DNA of 64,000 nucleotides, from positions 62,001-126,000 of the forward strand of contig CALHNS010000009.1 in assembly GCA_938035125.1 (NCBI GenBank), written 5' to 3'. The translations under genes and the position numbers were made by a program. Positions 1-8,287 of this stretch are shown one piece after another (position 1 is the first letter of the stretch; every line of letters begins with the position of its first letter). The notes under the pieces are model-generated. The model was not told the origin of the DNA and did no database searches. It saw only the letters and a program-made list of their open reading frames with translations. The stretch comes from an uncultured Granulosicoccaceae bacterium. Lineage in GTDB: Bacteria; Pseudomonadota; Gammaproteobacteria; Granulosicoccales; Granulosicoccaceae.

Positions 1-43
1 CAAGAGTCATCACAAGCGGGAGAAAATTGATCTAGTGGTCTAA
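1..43 (+). CDS. hpf: C-terminal tail of probable ribosome hibernation factor HPF (partial)
   Basis: Frame 2 of the left edge encodes a short basic tail, KSHHKREKIDLVV, before a TAA stop at 41-43. HPF-type proteins that bind the 30S decoding site usually end in a lysine-rich helix of this sort (HK-K-K-like), and hpf sits directly upstream of ptsN in the classic rpoN-hpf-ptsN-rapZ-ptsO order of gammaproteobacteria. Only 13 codons are visible, so the call rests mostly on the neighbourhood. The rest of the gene lies outside the window. Confidence 0.4.
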   Translation, partial: KSHHKREKIDLVV

Positions 44-382
44 AACCCTTGCTTTAACAGCAAGTCATTTGTGAAATTCAACCTTGGCGGTGTGGCCTAG
101 CAGCTCCAGCTGGGCCATATCGCATCAACCTCCTTTTCGAACAAACTCGCCTTTATCTACCCTCGCACTATCTGCGTAAAGCCCCACTCCAGCAGGCTTT
201 GCCCCTACTCAATGCAGCTCGCTCAGCACCGACAGACACTCTAAAATCCAGTAATTTTAGGAATTTGCAACGCTGTGGCACAAAAATTTCTATGTCTAAA
301 TGATTCATTTTGTGTCTTGAGCCACCTGAGTTCTACTTTCCAGTAGGCGAAAGAAGGCGCACAATAACCCCATCATCACAAC
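44..382. other. Intergenic region before ptsN
   Basis: About 340 bases without a convincing gene. Two small inverted repeats are visible: CTTGCT/AGCAAG at 48-64 with a 5-base loop, directly after the upstream stop codon, and GGCC-tag-CAGCT/AGCTGGGCC at 94-116 with a 3-base bulge. The first could be a weak terminator of the upstream gene, but no strong T-run follows. No clear sigma-70 or sigma-54 promoter was found, although one is expected for ptsN. An open frame from 310 to 558 looks like a shadow of ptsN. Confidence 0.4.
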
Positions 383-964
383 TTGCTGGCTCGCGCGTGT
401 TCCGTCCGGACGGCCCTTACAGTATTGACTACAAGCCAAACACAATCAGCAGAAGATTCATCAAAAGCGTCCACGTCGAATTCAGATCGAAGCGCACTGG
501 ATCTACCTGCCCTATTGACCTTGAACCGCGTCGAGTGCGATTGCGATCTTGGCAGTAAAAAGCGCACGCTGGAAAAAGTGGCTGAACTCATGATGGACGC
601 ATTCGACGACGAAGAGCTCTCCGACATGCACGTGCTGGATGCGTTAATCAATCGAGAGCGCTTGGGAAGCACCGGCGTAGGTGATGGGGTGGCATTACCT
701 CATGCACGAATGCCCTCTTTAGTTGAGCCAGCAGCCGTTTTAATTTCATTAGAGAACGGTGTAGATTTTGATGCACAAGATGAGCAAAAAGTGGATTTAA
801 TCGTGGGGCTTTTGGTTCCTGAAGACTGCAGTGATACTCATTTGCAAATTCTTCGTGGGCTTGCCATGCGATTTAGTAACCCTAATTACCGGAATGCACT
901 TAGAAATGCTTCCACACAAAAAGAACTTTTCCAAGAAGCCATTCGACCGCTAAACGCGGCATAG
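383..964 (+). CDS. ptsN: PTS IIA-like nitrogen regulatory protein PtsN (EIIA-Ntr)
   Basis: Phospho-accepting EIIA of the nitrogen PTS, a cytoplasmic regulatory protein that usually controls potassium and nitrogen responses by its phosphorylation state rather than sugar uptake. The phosphorylated histidine lies in GVALPHAR (about residue 107 of the longest reading), preceded by the family motif LINRERLGSTGVGDG. The longest frame (193 aa) begins with TTG and is some 30 residues longer than usual; there is no ATG before the conserved core at about 497. The true start is therefore probably a non-ATG codon between 383 and about 515. It is followed by rapZ, ptsO and ptsI, the expected partners. The call is firm; the start is not. 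Confidence 0.93.
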   Translation: MLARACSVRTALTVLTTSQTQSAEDSSKASTSNSDRSALDLPALLTLNRVECDCDLGSKKRTLEKVAELMMDAFDDEELSDMHVLDALINRERLGSTGVGDGVALPHARMPSLVEPAAVLISLENGVDFDAQDEQKVDLIVGLLVPEDCSDTHLQILRGLAMRFSNPNYRNALRNASTQKELFQEAIRPLNAA

Positions 965-1005
965 CAAAGAATGCAGCCAATCACTGGCATGCAAAGGGTG
1001 ACCCC

Positions 1006-1872
1006 ATGACACAACTACTCATAGTCACAGGCATGTCCGGATCGGGTAAGTCTGTGGCTTTGCACACCCTTGAAGACGATGGATATCACTGCATTGATAA
1101 CTTACCTTCTGATTTACTGACAGATGTTATTGATCGTTTAGTCGCAACCAACAGCCGAAAATACGACAAACTGGCCATTGGTGTAGATATGCGTAGTGAG
1201 CAAGCTAACGCCAGCGGCTTATTGAACCTACTGAAGTCCTTGCGTGCGCGTGACGATGTACACACCCGTGTTTTGTTCTTAGACACAGACCGTCGCACCT
1301 TAAGCCAACGCTTCAGTGAAACTCGCCGCCGCCACCCGTTAAGCACTGATGATTCACCTCTGGCTACAGCCATAGATACCGAAGCGCGCTTATTGGAGGA
1401 GGTGAAAGCCTCGGCTGACAAAGTGATCGACACCACGTCTTTAAACCTACACGAACTGCGCGGTATTGTTCGCCATCATGAACACGCCACCGCAGAAAGT
1501 AAATTATTGGTGGTGATTCAGTCGTTCGGGTTTAAACACGGCATGCCGATCAGTAGCGACTTTATGTTTGATGTGCGTTGCCTTCCTAACCCGTACTGGC
1601 AACCAGAAATTCGTCACTTAAGCGGCAAAGACCCTGAGATTATTGAATATCTTGAGGCCCAACCAACGGTTAACGATATGTACAAACACATCAATGCTTT
1701 TTTAACCCACTGGATTCCTCATTTTAATGCCGAGAATCGAGCCTATCTCACCGTATCCATTGGCTGCACAGGGGGTCGCCATCGCTCGGTGTACCTTACT
1801 GAACGACTGGCAAAAAACATCGGCAAATCAAACGAACACGTCTCTGTTCGTCATCGCAACCTCACTAGTTAA
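1006..1872 (+). CDS. rapZ: RNase adapter protein RapZ (YvcJ family nucleotide-binding protein)
   Basis: RapZ is a nucleotide-binding protein that in Enterobacteria delivers the sRNA GlmZ to RNase E and so tunes glucosamine-6-phosphate synthase; in other groups its role is less clear. A P-loop GMSGSGKS is at residues 9-16, the IDNLP motif follows at about 31-35, and the C-terminal domain carries the conserved GCTGGRHRSVYL near residue 253. The length of 288 aa is normal. It lies 41 bases after ptsN and 11 bases before ptsO, in the order expected for the PTS-Ntr operon. Confidence 0.96.
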   Translation: MTQLLIVTGMSGSGKSVALHTLEDDGYHCIDNLPSDLLTDVIDRLVATNSRKYDKLAIGVDMRSEQANASGLLNLLKSLRARDDVHTRVLFLDTDRRTLSQRFSETRRRHPLSTDDSPLATAIDTEARLLEEVKASADKVIDTTSLNLHELRGIVRHHEHATAESKLLVVIQSFGFKHGMPISSDFMFDVRCLPNPYWQPEIRHLSGKDPEIIEYLEAQPTVNDMYKHINAFLTHWIPHFNAENRAYLTVSIGCTGGRHRSVYLTERLAKNIGKSNEHVSVRHRNLTS

Positions 1873-1883
1873 TAAAAAACCTC

Positions 1884-2156
1884 ATGATGTTGAGTCGTGA
1901 TATCGAAATCATTAACAAATTGGGGCTGCACGCACGAGCAGCGTCTAAACTGGTAAAGCTAGCTTCAGAATTTACCTGTGAGCTGAACATTGAAAAAGAT
2001 GATCAAAGCGTAAGCTGTAAGAGCATCATGGGCGTTATGATGTTAGCCGCAAGCTGCGGATCTAAGGTGACGCTGCACGCCGATGGTGACGATGCAGAAT
2101 CTGCTTTAAATGCACTGTGCGAATTAATTGATCGTCGATTCGACGAAGACGAATGA
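1884..2156 (+). CDS. ptsO: Phosphocarrier HPr-like protein (NPr)
   Basis: Small phosphocarrier (90 aa) that passes phosphate from EI to PtsN. The phosphorylation site is in GLHARAA with His16, and the regulatory-serine region reads SCKSIMGVMML at about 46-56, as in HPr/NPr proteins. Two adjacent ATG codons (1884 and 1887) can serve as start. No sugar-specific IIBC components are nearby, so this is read as NPr of the nitrogen PTS rather than a sugar-transport HPr; the distinction is by context. Confidence 0.93.
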   Translation: MMLSRDIEIINKLGLHARAASKLVKLASEFTCELNIEKDDQSVSCKSIMGVMMLAASCGSKVTLHADGDDAESALNALCELIDRRFDEDE

Positions 2157-2172
2157 AGAGACACCCTAAAGA

Positions 2173-3975
2173 ATGAGCTTAATGTTCTCCGGAATTGGCG
2201 TATCACGAGGTCTGGCCATTGGCGAGATTCACGTGCTTCGTCGTGATGGATTGGATGTTGAAGCCCGAACCTTAGAAAAAAAAGAACTTGCTGAAGAAGT
2301 TCGTAGGCTCAAAAAAGCGCTTAAAACGGCAAGAACGCAATTACGCGCAACCAAAGATTCTATTCCCAAAGACGCCCCATCGGACGTTAGCGCGTTTATC
2401 GATTCGCATTTACTCATGCTTGATGATAAAGCGTTATCGCAAACACCCATCGATATTATAAAAGCTGAACAACTCAATGCAGAAGCAGCTTTAAAACAAC
2501 AACAACAAGCTCTGGTGTCGGTCTTTGAAGCAATGGACGACACCTACATTGCCACCCGCGTTGATGATGTTAATCAAGTTATCGCTTTAATTTTACAAGC
2601 ACTTTCAGGTGGCGCAGATCCTTTCACCGACCCTGAAGCTTGGAAAGGCCGAATTGTGGTGGCTGACGATTTAACCCCTGCCGATACGATCATTATGCAA
2701 AATCATGGAGTGGCAGGTTTTGTAACCGAGCAAGGAGGTCAGCTATCGCACACAGCGATTTTGGCGAGAAGTCTTGGCATACCCGCTGTTGTTGGTTTGC
2801 ACAGTGTTCGAAAATATTTAAGAAACGGCGAAACCGTTACCTTGAATGGGAATTCAGGTTTACTGGTTGCAGAACCCACTGACGAACATTTAGTTGATAT
2901 AAAGTTACGCCAAAAAGAGGCGCGAAAGGCTGCCAGAGAACTCTCTAGCCTTATAGATAAAGACAGCGTAACCTTAGATGGCACCCCGCTACAACTGTGG
3001 GCCAACATCGAAATGGACGACGATGTCAAAGCATTAAAACGCGTGAACGCAGCCGGTGTCGGTTTATACCGCACCGAATTTTTATACATGAACCGAACCA
3101 GTGCGCCTAGTGAGCAGGATCACTACAAAGAATACACAAAAATTCTTCGAACGTTAAAAGGTGCACCACTCACCATTCGCACGGTCGATTTAGGCGCTGA
3201 TAAATTAACCGATTCACAATCAAATGCTGGGCCCCTGGCACACAACCCAGCAATGGGTTTGCGAGGAATTCGTTTAGCCCTGGCTGACTTATCTTTATTT
3301 GTGCCGCAGCTTCGAGCCATATTGCGCACCTCAGCCAAAGGGCCTGTGCGGCTACTGATTCCGATGTTAACTAACCTTGCCGAACTTGCCCAAGTAAAAG
3401 CACTGATTGAAGAGGTGAAAGTTGCCTTAGATGAAGAAGGCTTAGCTTATGATCCTGACATTCCAATTGGCGGCATGATTGAAATTCCCGCCGCAGCCAT
3501 TGCAGTACGAGCCTTTGCGAACGAATTGGATTTTTTATCTATCGGTACCAACGATTTAATTCAGTACACCTTGGCTATAGATCGTATCGATGATCAAGTG
3601 CATTATCTATACGACCCTATACATCCTGCGATGTTGCAACTTATCGAGATGATAATAAAGGCGGGCAAAGAAGCTAATATTCCTGTCACCTTGTGCGGAG
3701 AAATGGCCGGTGACCCCACTTATGTGCGCGTCTTATTAGGCCTTGGATTAACCGAATTTAGTATGCCGCCAAAATTATTGTTAGCGGTTAAGCAAGAGCT
3801 CATTCAATCGAAAATAAGTCGGCTTAGGCCCTTAGCGCAGCGACTCATACAAGCCGCTGATGCAGATGCACAACAACATCTGCTGGGTTTGATGAACAAG
3901 CCAGCTGAAAAAACCGCTGGCAAAGCAAGTCGCAAAGCCAAGAATAAGCCGCGTCAACGAAAGAACAAATTTTGA
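2173..3975 (+). CDS. ptsI: Phosphoenolpyruvate-protein phosphotransferase (enzyme I)
   Basis: Enzyme I takes phosphate from phosphoenolpyruvate and hands it to HPr/NPr. The phospho-histidine is in GGQLSHTAILAR (His193) and the PEP-site cysteine in TLCGEMAGDP (Cys508). The protein starts directly with the EI N-terminal domain and lacks the GAF domain of the nitrogen-type PtsP, yet it sits in a PTS-Ntr operon, so one GAF-less EI probably feeds the whole system. The last about 25 residues form a Lys/Arg-rich tail (residues 576-600) beyond the usual EI end. Its TGA overlaps the TTG start of mgtE. Confidence 0.95.
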   Translation: MSLMFSGIGVSRGLAIGEIHVLRRDGLDVEARTLEKKELAEEVRRLKKALKTARTQLRATKDSIPKDAPSDVSAFIDSHLLMLDDKALSQTPIDIIKAEQLNAEAALKQQQQALVSVFEAMDDTYIATRVDDVNQVIALILQALSGGADPFTDPEAWKGRIVVADDLTPADTIIMQNHGVAGFVTEQGGQLSHTAILARSLGIPAVVGLHSVRKYLRNGETVTLNGNSGLLVAEPTDEHLVDIKLRQKEARKAARELSSLIDKDSVTLDGTPLQLWANIEMDDDVKALKRVNAAGVGLYRTEFLYMNRTSAPSEQDHYKEYTKILRTLKGAPLTIRTVDLGADKLTDSQSNAGPLAHNPAMGLRGIRLALADLSLFVPQLRAILRTSAKGPVRLLIPMLTNLAELAQVKALIEEVKVALDEEGLAYDPDIPIGGMIEIPAAAIAVRAFANELDFLSIGTNDLIQYTLAIDRIDDQVHYLYDPIHPAMLQLIEMIIKAGKEANIPVTLCGEMAGDPTYVRVLLGLGLTEFSMPPKLLLAVKQELIQSKISRLRPLAQRLIQAADADAQQHLLGLMNKPAEKTAGKASRKAKNKPRQRKNKF

Positions 3976-5321
3976 CGTCCGCAGAGTCAACAGACGAACA
4001 ACCCTTCACGGCACTTGCAGAATCGATTTCAACAGGATCGTTGAACTCAGCCCGTGCCGTCATGCAGGCGATGCATCCTGCTGAAATTGCCGATGCACTG
4101 GAATCCTTACCGCCCAATAAACGTTTGGTGTTGTGGGACTTAGTTGACCCTGAGATCGATGGCGACGTGCTGCTTGAAGTGCACGATGAAGTCCGTGATC
4201 AATTGGTTCAAGATATGGACATCAATGAACTCAGAGCAGCAACGGAGCATCTGGACATTGATGACATGGCCGACTTCATTCAAGGCCTATCTGAAAAATT
4301 AACTCACGATGTGCTCGTTGGCATGGACCGCCAAGACAGAGAGCGTTTAGAGCAGCTTTTAGAATACCCCGAAGACTGCGCCGGTGGCTTAATGAATCTT
4401 GACACCATTACGGTTCGAGACGATGTTAGCTTAGAGGTGGTACTGCGTTATCTGCGCAGCCGAGGCGATATGCCGCGACATACCGATAGGCTTTGGGTGG
4501 TAGATCGGTTCGGTCATTATCGCGGCGAGCTGCCTATGCGCCGATTGGTTACCAACCCCCTCGACACCTTAGTTAATGATGTTGCCAGGTTCGACCGTGA
4601 CCCAATCCCTGTTATGGCCTCAGCAACAGAAGTTGCACGGCAGTTCGAAGATTATGATTTGGTGTCAGCCCCAGTGGTAGATGAAAACAACTACCTGCTG
4701 GGCCGCGTCACGATCGATGATGTGGTGGATGTGATTCGCGATGAAGCCGAACAATCGGTGATGAGTATGGCTGGCTTAAATCAAGAGGCCGACACCTTCG
4801 CCCCCATTGTTCGAAGTGCCAGGCGGCGAGCAATTTGGCTGGGCGTTAACCTGCTCACAGCGCTACTCGCATCTTGGGTTATCGCACAATTTGAAACGAC
4901 TCTAGATCGCGTGGTAACCCTTGCTGTACTGATGAGTGTGGCACCTAGTATGGGCGGCATTGCAGGCAGCCAAACCTTAACCCTTGTGATTCGAGCTCAA
5001 GCCTTAGGTCAGATAAACAGACGTAATCAACGCGAATTGCTCATACGAGAACTTGGGGTGGGCTTACTGAACGGATTAGCGTGGGCTGCAATCGTCTGTG
5101 TGCTGATTACGTGGTGGTTCAATGATCTCAATATTGGTCTGATTCTGGGCGCTGCCTTAATGATCAACCTGCTCATGGCAGCTTTGGCTGGCATGATGCT
5201 GCCCATCGTAATGAAACGATTCGGCATTGACCCTGCGCTGGCTGGTGGCGTAGCGCTCACCACTGTCACCGATGTCGTGGGCCTTTTGGCATTCCTGGGC
5301 TTGGCAACGGCTTTGCTATAA
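3972..5321 (+). CDS. mgtE: Magnesium transporter MgtE
   Basis: Inner-membrane Mg2+ channel/transporter. The order is an N-terminal helical superfamily domain (about 15-120, with PAEIADALESLP), a CBS pair (about 130-255, including PVVDENNYLLGRVTIDDVVD) and five membrane helices from about 285 to the end with the conserved PSMGGIAGSQTLTLVIR stretch. 449 aa is typical. The start is TTG at 3972, overlapping the ptsI stop as TTGA; this start is required because the MgtE_N domain begins immediately. The overlap implies translational coupling to the PTS-Ntr operon, which fits the general link of PTS-Ntr with cation homeostasis (inference). Confidence 0.94.
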   Translation: MTSAESTDEQPFTALAESISTGSLNSARAVMQAMHPAEIADALESLPPNKRLVLWDLVDPEIDGDVLLEVHDEVRDQLVQDMDINELRAATEHLDIDDMADFIQGLSEKLTHDVLVGMDRQDRERLEQLLEYPEDCAGGLMNLDTITVRDDVSLEVVLRYLRSRGDMPRHTDRLWVVDRFGHYRGELPMRRLVTNPLDTLVNDVARFDRDPIPVMASATEVARQFEDYDLVSAPVVDENNYLLGRVTIDDVVDVIRDEAEQSVMSMAGLNQEADTFAPIVRSARRRAIWLGVNLLTALLASWVIAQFETTLDRVVTLAVLMSVAPSMGGIAGSQTLTLVIRAQALGQINRRNQRELLIRELGVGLLNGLAWAAIVCVLITWWFNDLNIGLILGAALMINLLMAALAGMMLPIVMKRFGIDPALAGGVALTTVTDVVGLLAFLGLATALL

Positions 5322-5576
5322 CGCTGCCTGCCCCGCCAGCCTGAGCGCAACTGGCTGAGCGGATGCGCCCCTGCGAGCTGCCTTGCTAGTGGTTTAACAA
5401 GCCGCTCGACATATTCGATTAGCGGCAAAACTTTTCCAGTGAATTGGCTAATTTTCGATCAGTCTTTTCTCATTCCGGACCGGATACGGCCTAAGTACGT
5501 GAATTGCTGCACAGTATTCGATGGATAATAGAGGTTGAGTTACGACCATTCATCACATATCAAATTTGCACCAAAT

Positions 5577-5681
5577 TTATCCACAGACCTCCCCATTCTT
5601 CGATGCTCATCAAACCCCTTGCTTTGGGGGTTTCAGTAACTTATTCACAGTTGCACCCAAGTTATCCACAACTTATCCCAT
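5577..5681 (+). promoter_or_regulatory. Cluster of three DnaA boxes
   Basis: Three 9-mers match the DnaA box consensus TTWTNCACA exactly: TTATCCACA at 5577-5585, TTATTCACA at 5641-5649 and TTATCCACA at 5662-5670. A degenerate fourth, TTATCCCAT, is at 5673-5681. All lie on the same strand. DnaA is known to bind upstream of nrdAB in Escherichia coli and to link nucleotide supply to replication; here the cluster precedes a class II reductase. The origin of replication is an alternative reading, but no dnaA, gidA or rnpA is present nearby. Confidence 0.7.
5612..5633 (+). terminator. Hairpin within the nrdJ upstream region
   Basis: AAACCCC (5612-5618) pairs with GGGGTTT (5627-5633) around an 8-base loop. 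Only three T follow before CAG, so it is a weak terminator candidate at best. It lies between the first and second DnaA boxes. Confidence 0.3.
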
Positions 5682-5708
5682 TATCGACCGTGGCGAAATC
5701 AGTATAAA
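5681..5708 (+). promoter_or_regulatory. Candidate nrdJ promoter overlapped by NrdR box
   Basis: A possible -35 TTATCG (5681-5686) and a good -10 TATAAA (5703-5708) are separated by 16 bases. The palindromic NrdR box starts two bases after the -10, so a bound repressor would cover the transcription start. A second possibility further down is TTGCGC (5767-5772), 17 bases, TACACT (5790-5795). Confidence 0.4.
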
Positions 5709-5709
5709 A

Positions 5710-5756
5710 ACACTACATGTAGTGCTTAGGATTCGATCAGTTACGAGATGTGGTGG
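5710..5756 (+). promoter_or_regulatory. NrdR box pair
   Basis: Box 1 (5710-5725) reads ACACTACATGTAGTGC and contains a perfect 14-base palindrome (5711-5724); it closely fits the NrdR consensus acaCwAtATaTwGtgt. Box 2 (5741-5756) reads TTACGAGATGTGGTGG and keeps the core C, A, AT, T and Gtg positions. The centres are 31 bases apart, the phased spacing typical of NrdR box pairs. NrdR is the dATP/ATP-sensing repressor of ribonucleotide reductase genes. Confidence 0.75.
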
Positions 5757-5898
5757 TTTTAGGCCATTGCGCGTAGCATTTTACGGCAGTACACTTGCGC
5801 GCCGGATCACAGTTTTAGCGTAGGAACAGGGCAAAGCAGTAACCGCACGGAAAAGCAACGGTTAGTAATCTCTTTGGCCAAACTGAAATTGAGCATCT

Positions 5899-5987
5899 AC
5901 ACTACATATTGTGGTTTGAAGAGACATCAACCACACTATGAGGTGCTGACCCATTGATCTGGGGCAAAACAACACTACATTTATACA
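5899..5987 (+). promoter_or_regulatory. Additional NrdR-like boxes
   Basis: ACACTACATATTGTGG at 5899-5914 fits the NrdR consensus at nearly all positions. ACACTACATTTATACA at 5972-5987 keeps a good left half but lacks the right-half G. A weak partner is visible around 5931-5946 (CCACACTATGAGGTGC), 32 bases centre to centre from the first. The site could be a second operator near the start of nrdJa. Confidence 0.5.
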
Positions 5988-6054
5988 TACCGAATCCAAG
6001 TGCTGCCTACCTCCTTGTGCGCGCATGGCTTCGAACCGGGGACTCTATCCAAAC

Positions 6055-8229
6055 ATGAAGACAATGGATGTACTTAATCAACCCGCGCGACCCCCACAAA
6101 CCAAGCCTTCTGCTTTGGCAAAAATTGCCTTGCAAGAGACCTCTCTAGACATCTGGGACAAAAAATACCGTCTAAAAACCAAAGACGGTGAGCCGGTGGA
6201 CGGATCCATCGATGAAACGCTAGATCGGGTGGCCAAAGCACTCGCTGATGTAGAAAAAGCCGATAAACGTGAGTACTGGTACGAACGTTTTGTATGGGCA
6301 TTGAAGCAAGGCGCTATACCGGCAGGGCGAATCACCTCAAACGCAGGCGCTCGCGAGCACAAACCGGCAACCTCCACCATTAATTGCACCGTCTCAGGCA
6401 CTATCAGCGACTCAATGGACGACATCTTAGGCAAGGTGCATGAAGCTGGCCTCACCTTAAAAGCCGGTTGCGGTATCGGCTACGATTTCTCCACCCTACG
6501 CCCTCGCGGTGCCTATGTTTCTGGTGCAGGCGCTTACACCTCTGGCCCGCTGTCGTTTATGGATATCTTCGACAAAATGTGCTTCACCGTATCCTCTGCT
6601 GGTGGCCGTCGTGGAGCGCAAATGGGCACTTTCGATGTGCGCCATCCCGATGTATTGGAATTTATCAAAGCCAAGCGAGAAGACGGACGACTTCGCCAAT
6701 TCAATCTTTCATTGCTTATTACCGAAGATTTCATTCAAGCAGTGAAAGCGGATGAGCCTTGGCAGTTAGCGTTCCCCATTCGCCAAAAAGAACTGGATAA
6801 CGGGGAGATCCAAACTGACAACCCTGATGAAGTGGTGTGGCGCGATTGGCCAACACAAAACGAAGTCGTGGTAAACGACGAAGGTCTTGTGGCTTGCCGT
6901 ATTTATAAGACGTTACCAGCACGCAGATTGTGGGATCTAATCATGGCCTCCACATACGATTTTGCAGAACCTGGGTTCATCTTAATTGACAAGGTGAACG
7001 AGATGAACAACAACTGGTTTGATGAATCGATTCGCGCCACAAACCCTTGCGGTGAACAGCCCCTACCGCCTTATGGCGCGTGCTTACTGGGTTCAATTAA
7101 TTTAACGCGTTTCGTTTTAGACCCTTTCACCGACAAAGCTCGCTTTGATTGGGACAATTTTCGCGAAACCGTACAAGTTTTCACTCGCATGTTAGATAAC
7201 GTGGTGGAAATTAACGGTCTACCGCTAGAGCGCCAACAACAAGAAATTATGCGTAAGCGCCGACATGGCATGGGTTACTTAGGTTTGGGTTCAACGCTTG
7301 CGTTAATGAAAATGCAATACGGCAGTGAGGACTCACTAGAATTTACTGAAACCGTGACCCGCGAATTGGCCATGGCAGGATGGCGCACCGCTTTAGATCT
7401 TGCTCGTGAGAAAGGGCCAGCTCCCATCATGAATGAGGTGTTCGAAGTGACTGGCGAGATGTTACGAAAGCGCCCTGAAATGCGTAAAGATGGGTTTAAA
7501 GTGGGCGATAAAATTGCTGGCCGCGTATTGCATGCACGCTACAGTCGTTACATGCAACGTGTGGCTGAAGTTGACCCAGAATTGGTTGATGCCTTAGCAG
7601 AAAGTGGTGCACGTTTTACTCACCACACATCCATCGCCCCCACAGGCACCATTTCTTTATCGCTTGCGAATAACGCAAGTAATGGCATTGAGCCAAGTTT
7701 TGCGCACCACTATTCACGCAATGTGATTCGTGAAGGTCGAAAAACAAAAGAAAAAGTAGATGTGCATTCGTTTGAATTACTGGCTTACCGCGAACTGGTG
7801 AATGAGAACGCCATGCCGTATGCAGAAGAGCCTGCGAACCAATTACCAGATTACTTTGTGGCAGCGGACGCTATCTCGCCTGCACAACATGTGTCTGTTC
7901 AGGCTGCGGCTCAGAAATGGATTGATTCATCCATTTCTAAAACAGCCAATGTGCCCACCGATTATGCCTTTGATGATTTCAAAGACATATACATGATGGC
8001 TTACGAGCAAGGCCTAAAGGGCTGCACCACATTCCGATTCAATCCAGAAAATTTTCAAGGCGTTTTGGTGCAAGAAAAAGATTTGGAGAACACCGAATAC
8101 CAGTTCACCTTAGACGATGGCTCGATTGTTAAGGTCAAAGGGAATGAAGAAATTGAGTACGACGGTGAAACCCATACTGCGGCCAACTTATACGATGCAT
8201 TGAAGGAAGGTTATTACGGCAAGTTTTGA
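6055..8229 (+). CDS. nrdJ: Adenosylcobalamin-dependent ribonucleotide reductase, large part (NrdJa)
   Basis: Class II ribonucleotide reductase that converts ribonucleotides to deoxyribonucleotides using a B12-derived thiyl radical. Visible motifs are the substrate-site Cys in INCTVSGTI, the KAGCGIGYDFSTLRPRGA stretch, SSAGGRRGAQMGTFDVRHPD, the catalytic loop NPCGEQPLPPYGACLLGS (N, C and E of the active site; about residue 330) and TSIAPTGTISL. The C-terminal TSCPD/cysteine part is encoded separately by nrdJb, so the enzyme is split as in Pseudomonas. The frame is open from an ATG at 6025, but neither that ATG nor those at 6055 and 6064 has a strong ribosome site; 6055 or 6064 gives the usual N-terminus. 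It is preceded by NrdR and DnaA boxes. Confidence 0.93.
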   Translation: MKTMDVLNQPARPPQTKPSALAKIALQETSLDIWDKKYRLKTKDGEPVDGSIDETLDRVAKALADVEKADKREYWYERFVWALKQGAIPAGRITSNAGAREHKPATSTINCTVSGTISDSMDDILGKVHEAGLTLKAGCGIGYDFSTLRPRGAYVSGAGAYTSGPLSFMDIFDKMCFTVSSAGGRRGAQMGTFDVRHPDVLEFIKAKREDGRLRQFNLSLLITEDFIQAVKADEPWQLAFPIRQKELDNGEIQTDNPDEVVWRDWPTQNEVVVNDEGLVACRIYKTLPARRLWDLIMASTYDFAEPGFILIDKVNEMNNNWFDESIRATNPCGEQPLPPYGACLLGSINLTRFVLDPFTDKARFDWDNFRETVQVFTRMLDNVVEINGLPLERQQQEIMRKRRHGMGYLGLGSTLALMKMQYGSEDSLEFTETVTRELAMAGWRTALDLAREKGPAPIMNEVFEVTGEMLRKRPEMRKDGFKVGDKIAGRVLHARYSRYMQRVAEVDPELVDALAESGARFTHHTSIAPTGTISLSLANNASNGIEPSFAHHYSRNVIREGRKTKEKVDVHSFELLAYRELVNENAMPYAEEPANQLPDYFVAADAISPAQHVSVQAAAQKWIDSSISKTANVPTDYAFDDFKDIYMMAYEQGLKGCTTFRFNPENFQGVLVQEKDLENTEYQFTLDDGSIVKVKGNEEIEYDGETHTAANLYDALKEGYYGKF

Positions 8230-8287
8230 TTCAAAGCGCATTGCAGGCTTAATCCAAAACCAACGCCATTTAAAAAGTGTAAAACCT

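Larger units (their letters stand above)
5322..6054. other. Long regulatory intergenic region between mgtE and nrdJa
   Basis: No gene was recognised in these roughly 730 bases; short open frames at 5504-5823 have no recognisable product. The region holds an imperfect hairpin GCCGCT/AGCGGC at 5401-5426 (possible mgtE end structure), three DnaA boxes, a CCCC/GGGG hairpin at 5612-5633, and several NrdR-like boxes with nearby promoter-like hexamers, listed separately. No cobalamin riboswitch (B12 box) was found despite the B12-dependent enzyme downstream. Confidence 0.6.

Noticed and set aside
310-558. Open frame of 82 codons overlapping ptsN
   Set aside because: It is in another frame of the ptsN start region and has no recognisable domain or ribosome site.
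5577-5681. Chromosomal replication origin suggested by the DnaA boxes
   Set aside because: No dnaA, dnaN, gidA, rnpA or rpmH is near, and no AT-rich unwinding region was evident; regulation of nrdJ is the simpler reading.
5504-5823. Two short open frames upstream of nrdJa
   Set aside because: They cover the DnaA boxes and the first NrdR boxes, have no recognisable product and begin with weak start contexts.
5760-6024. Cobalamin riboswitch upstream of the B12-dependent reductase
   Set aside because: No B12-box-like sequence or matching fold was found; regulation appears to be by DNA-binding proteins.
6020-6050. tRNA-like TTCGAAC motif just before nrdJa
   Set aside because: It resembles the complement of a T-arm, but the flanking bases do not form a T-stem and no acceptor or anticodon arm was found.
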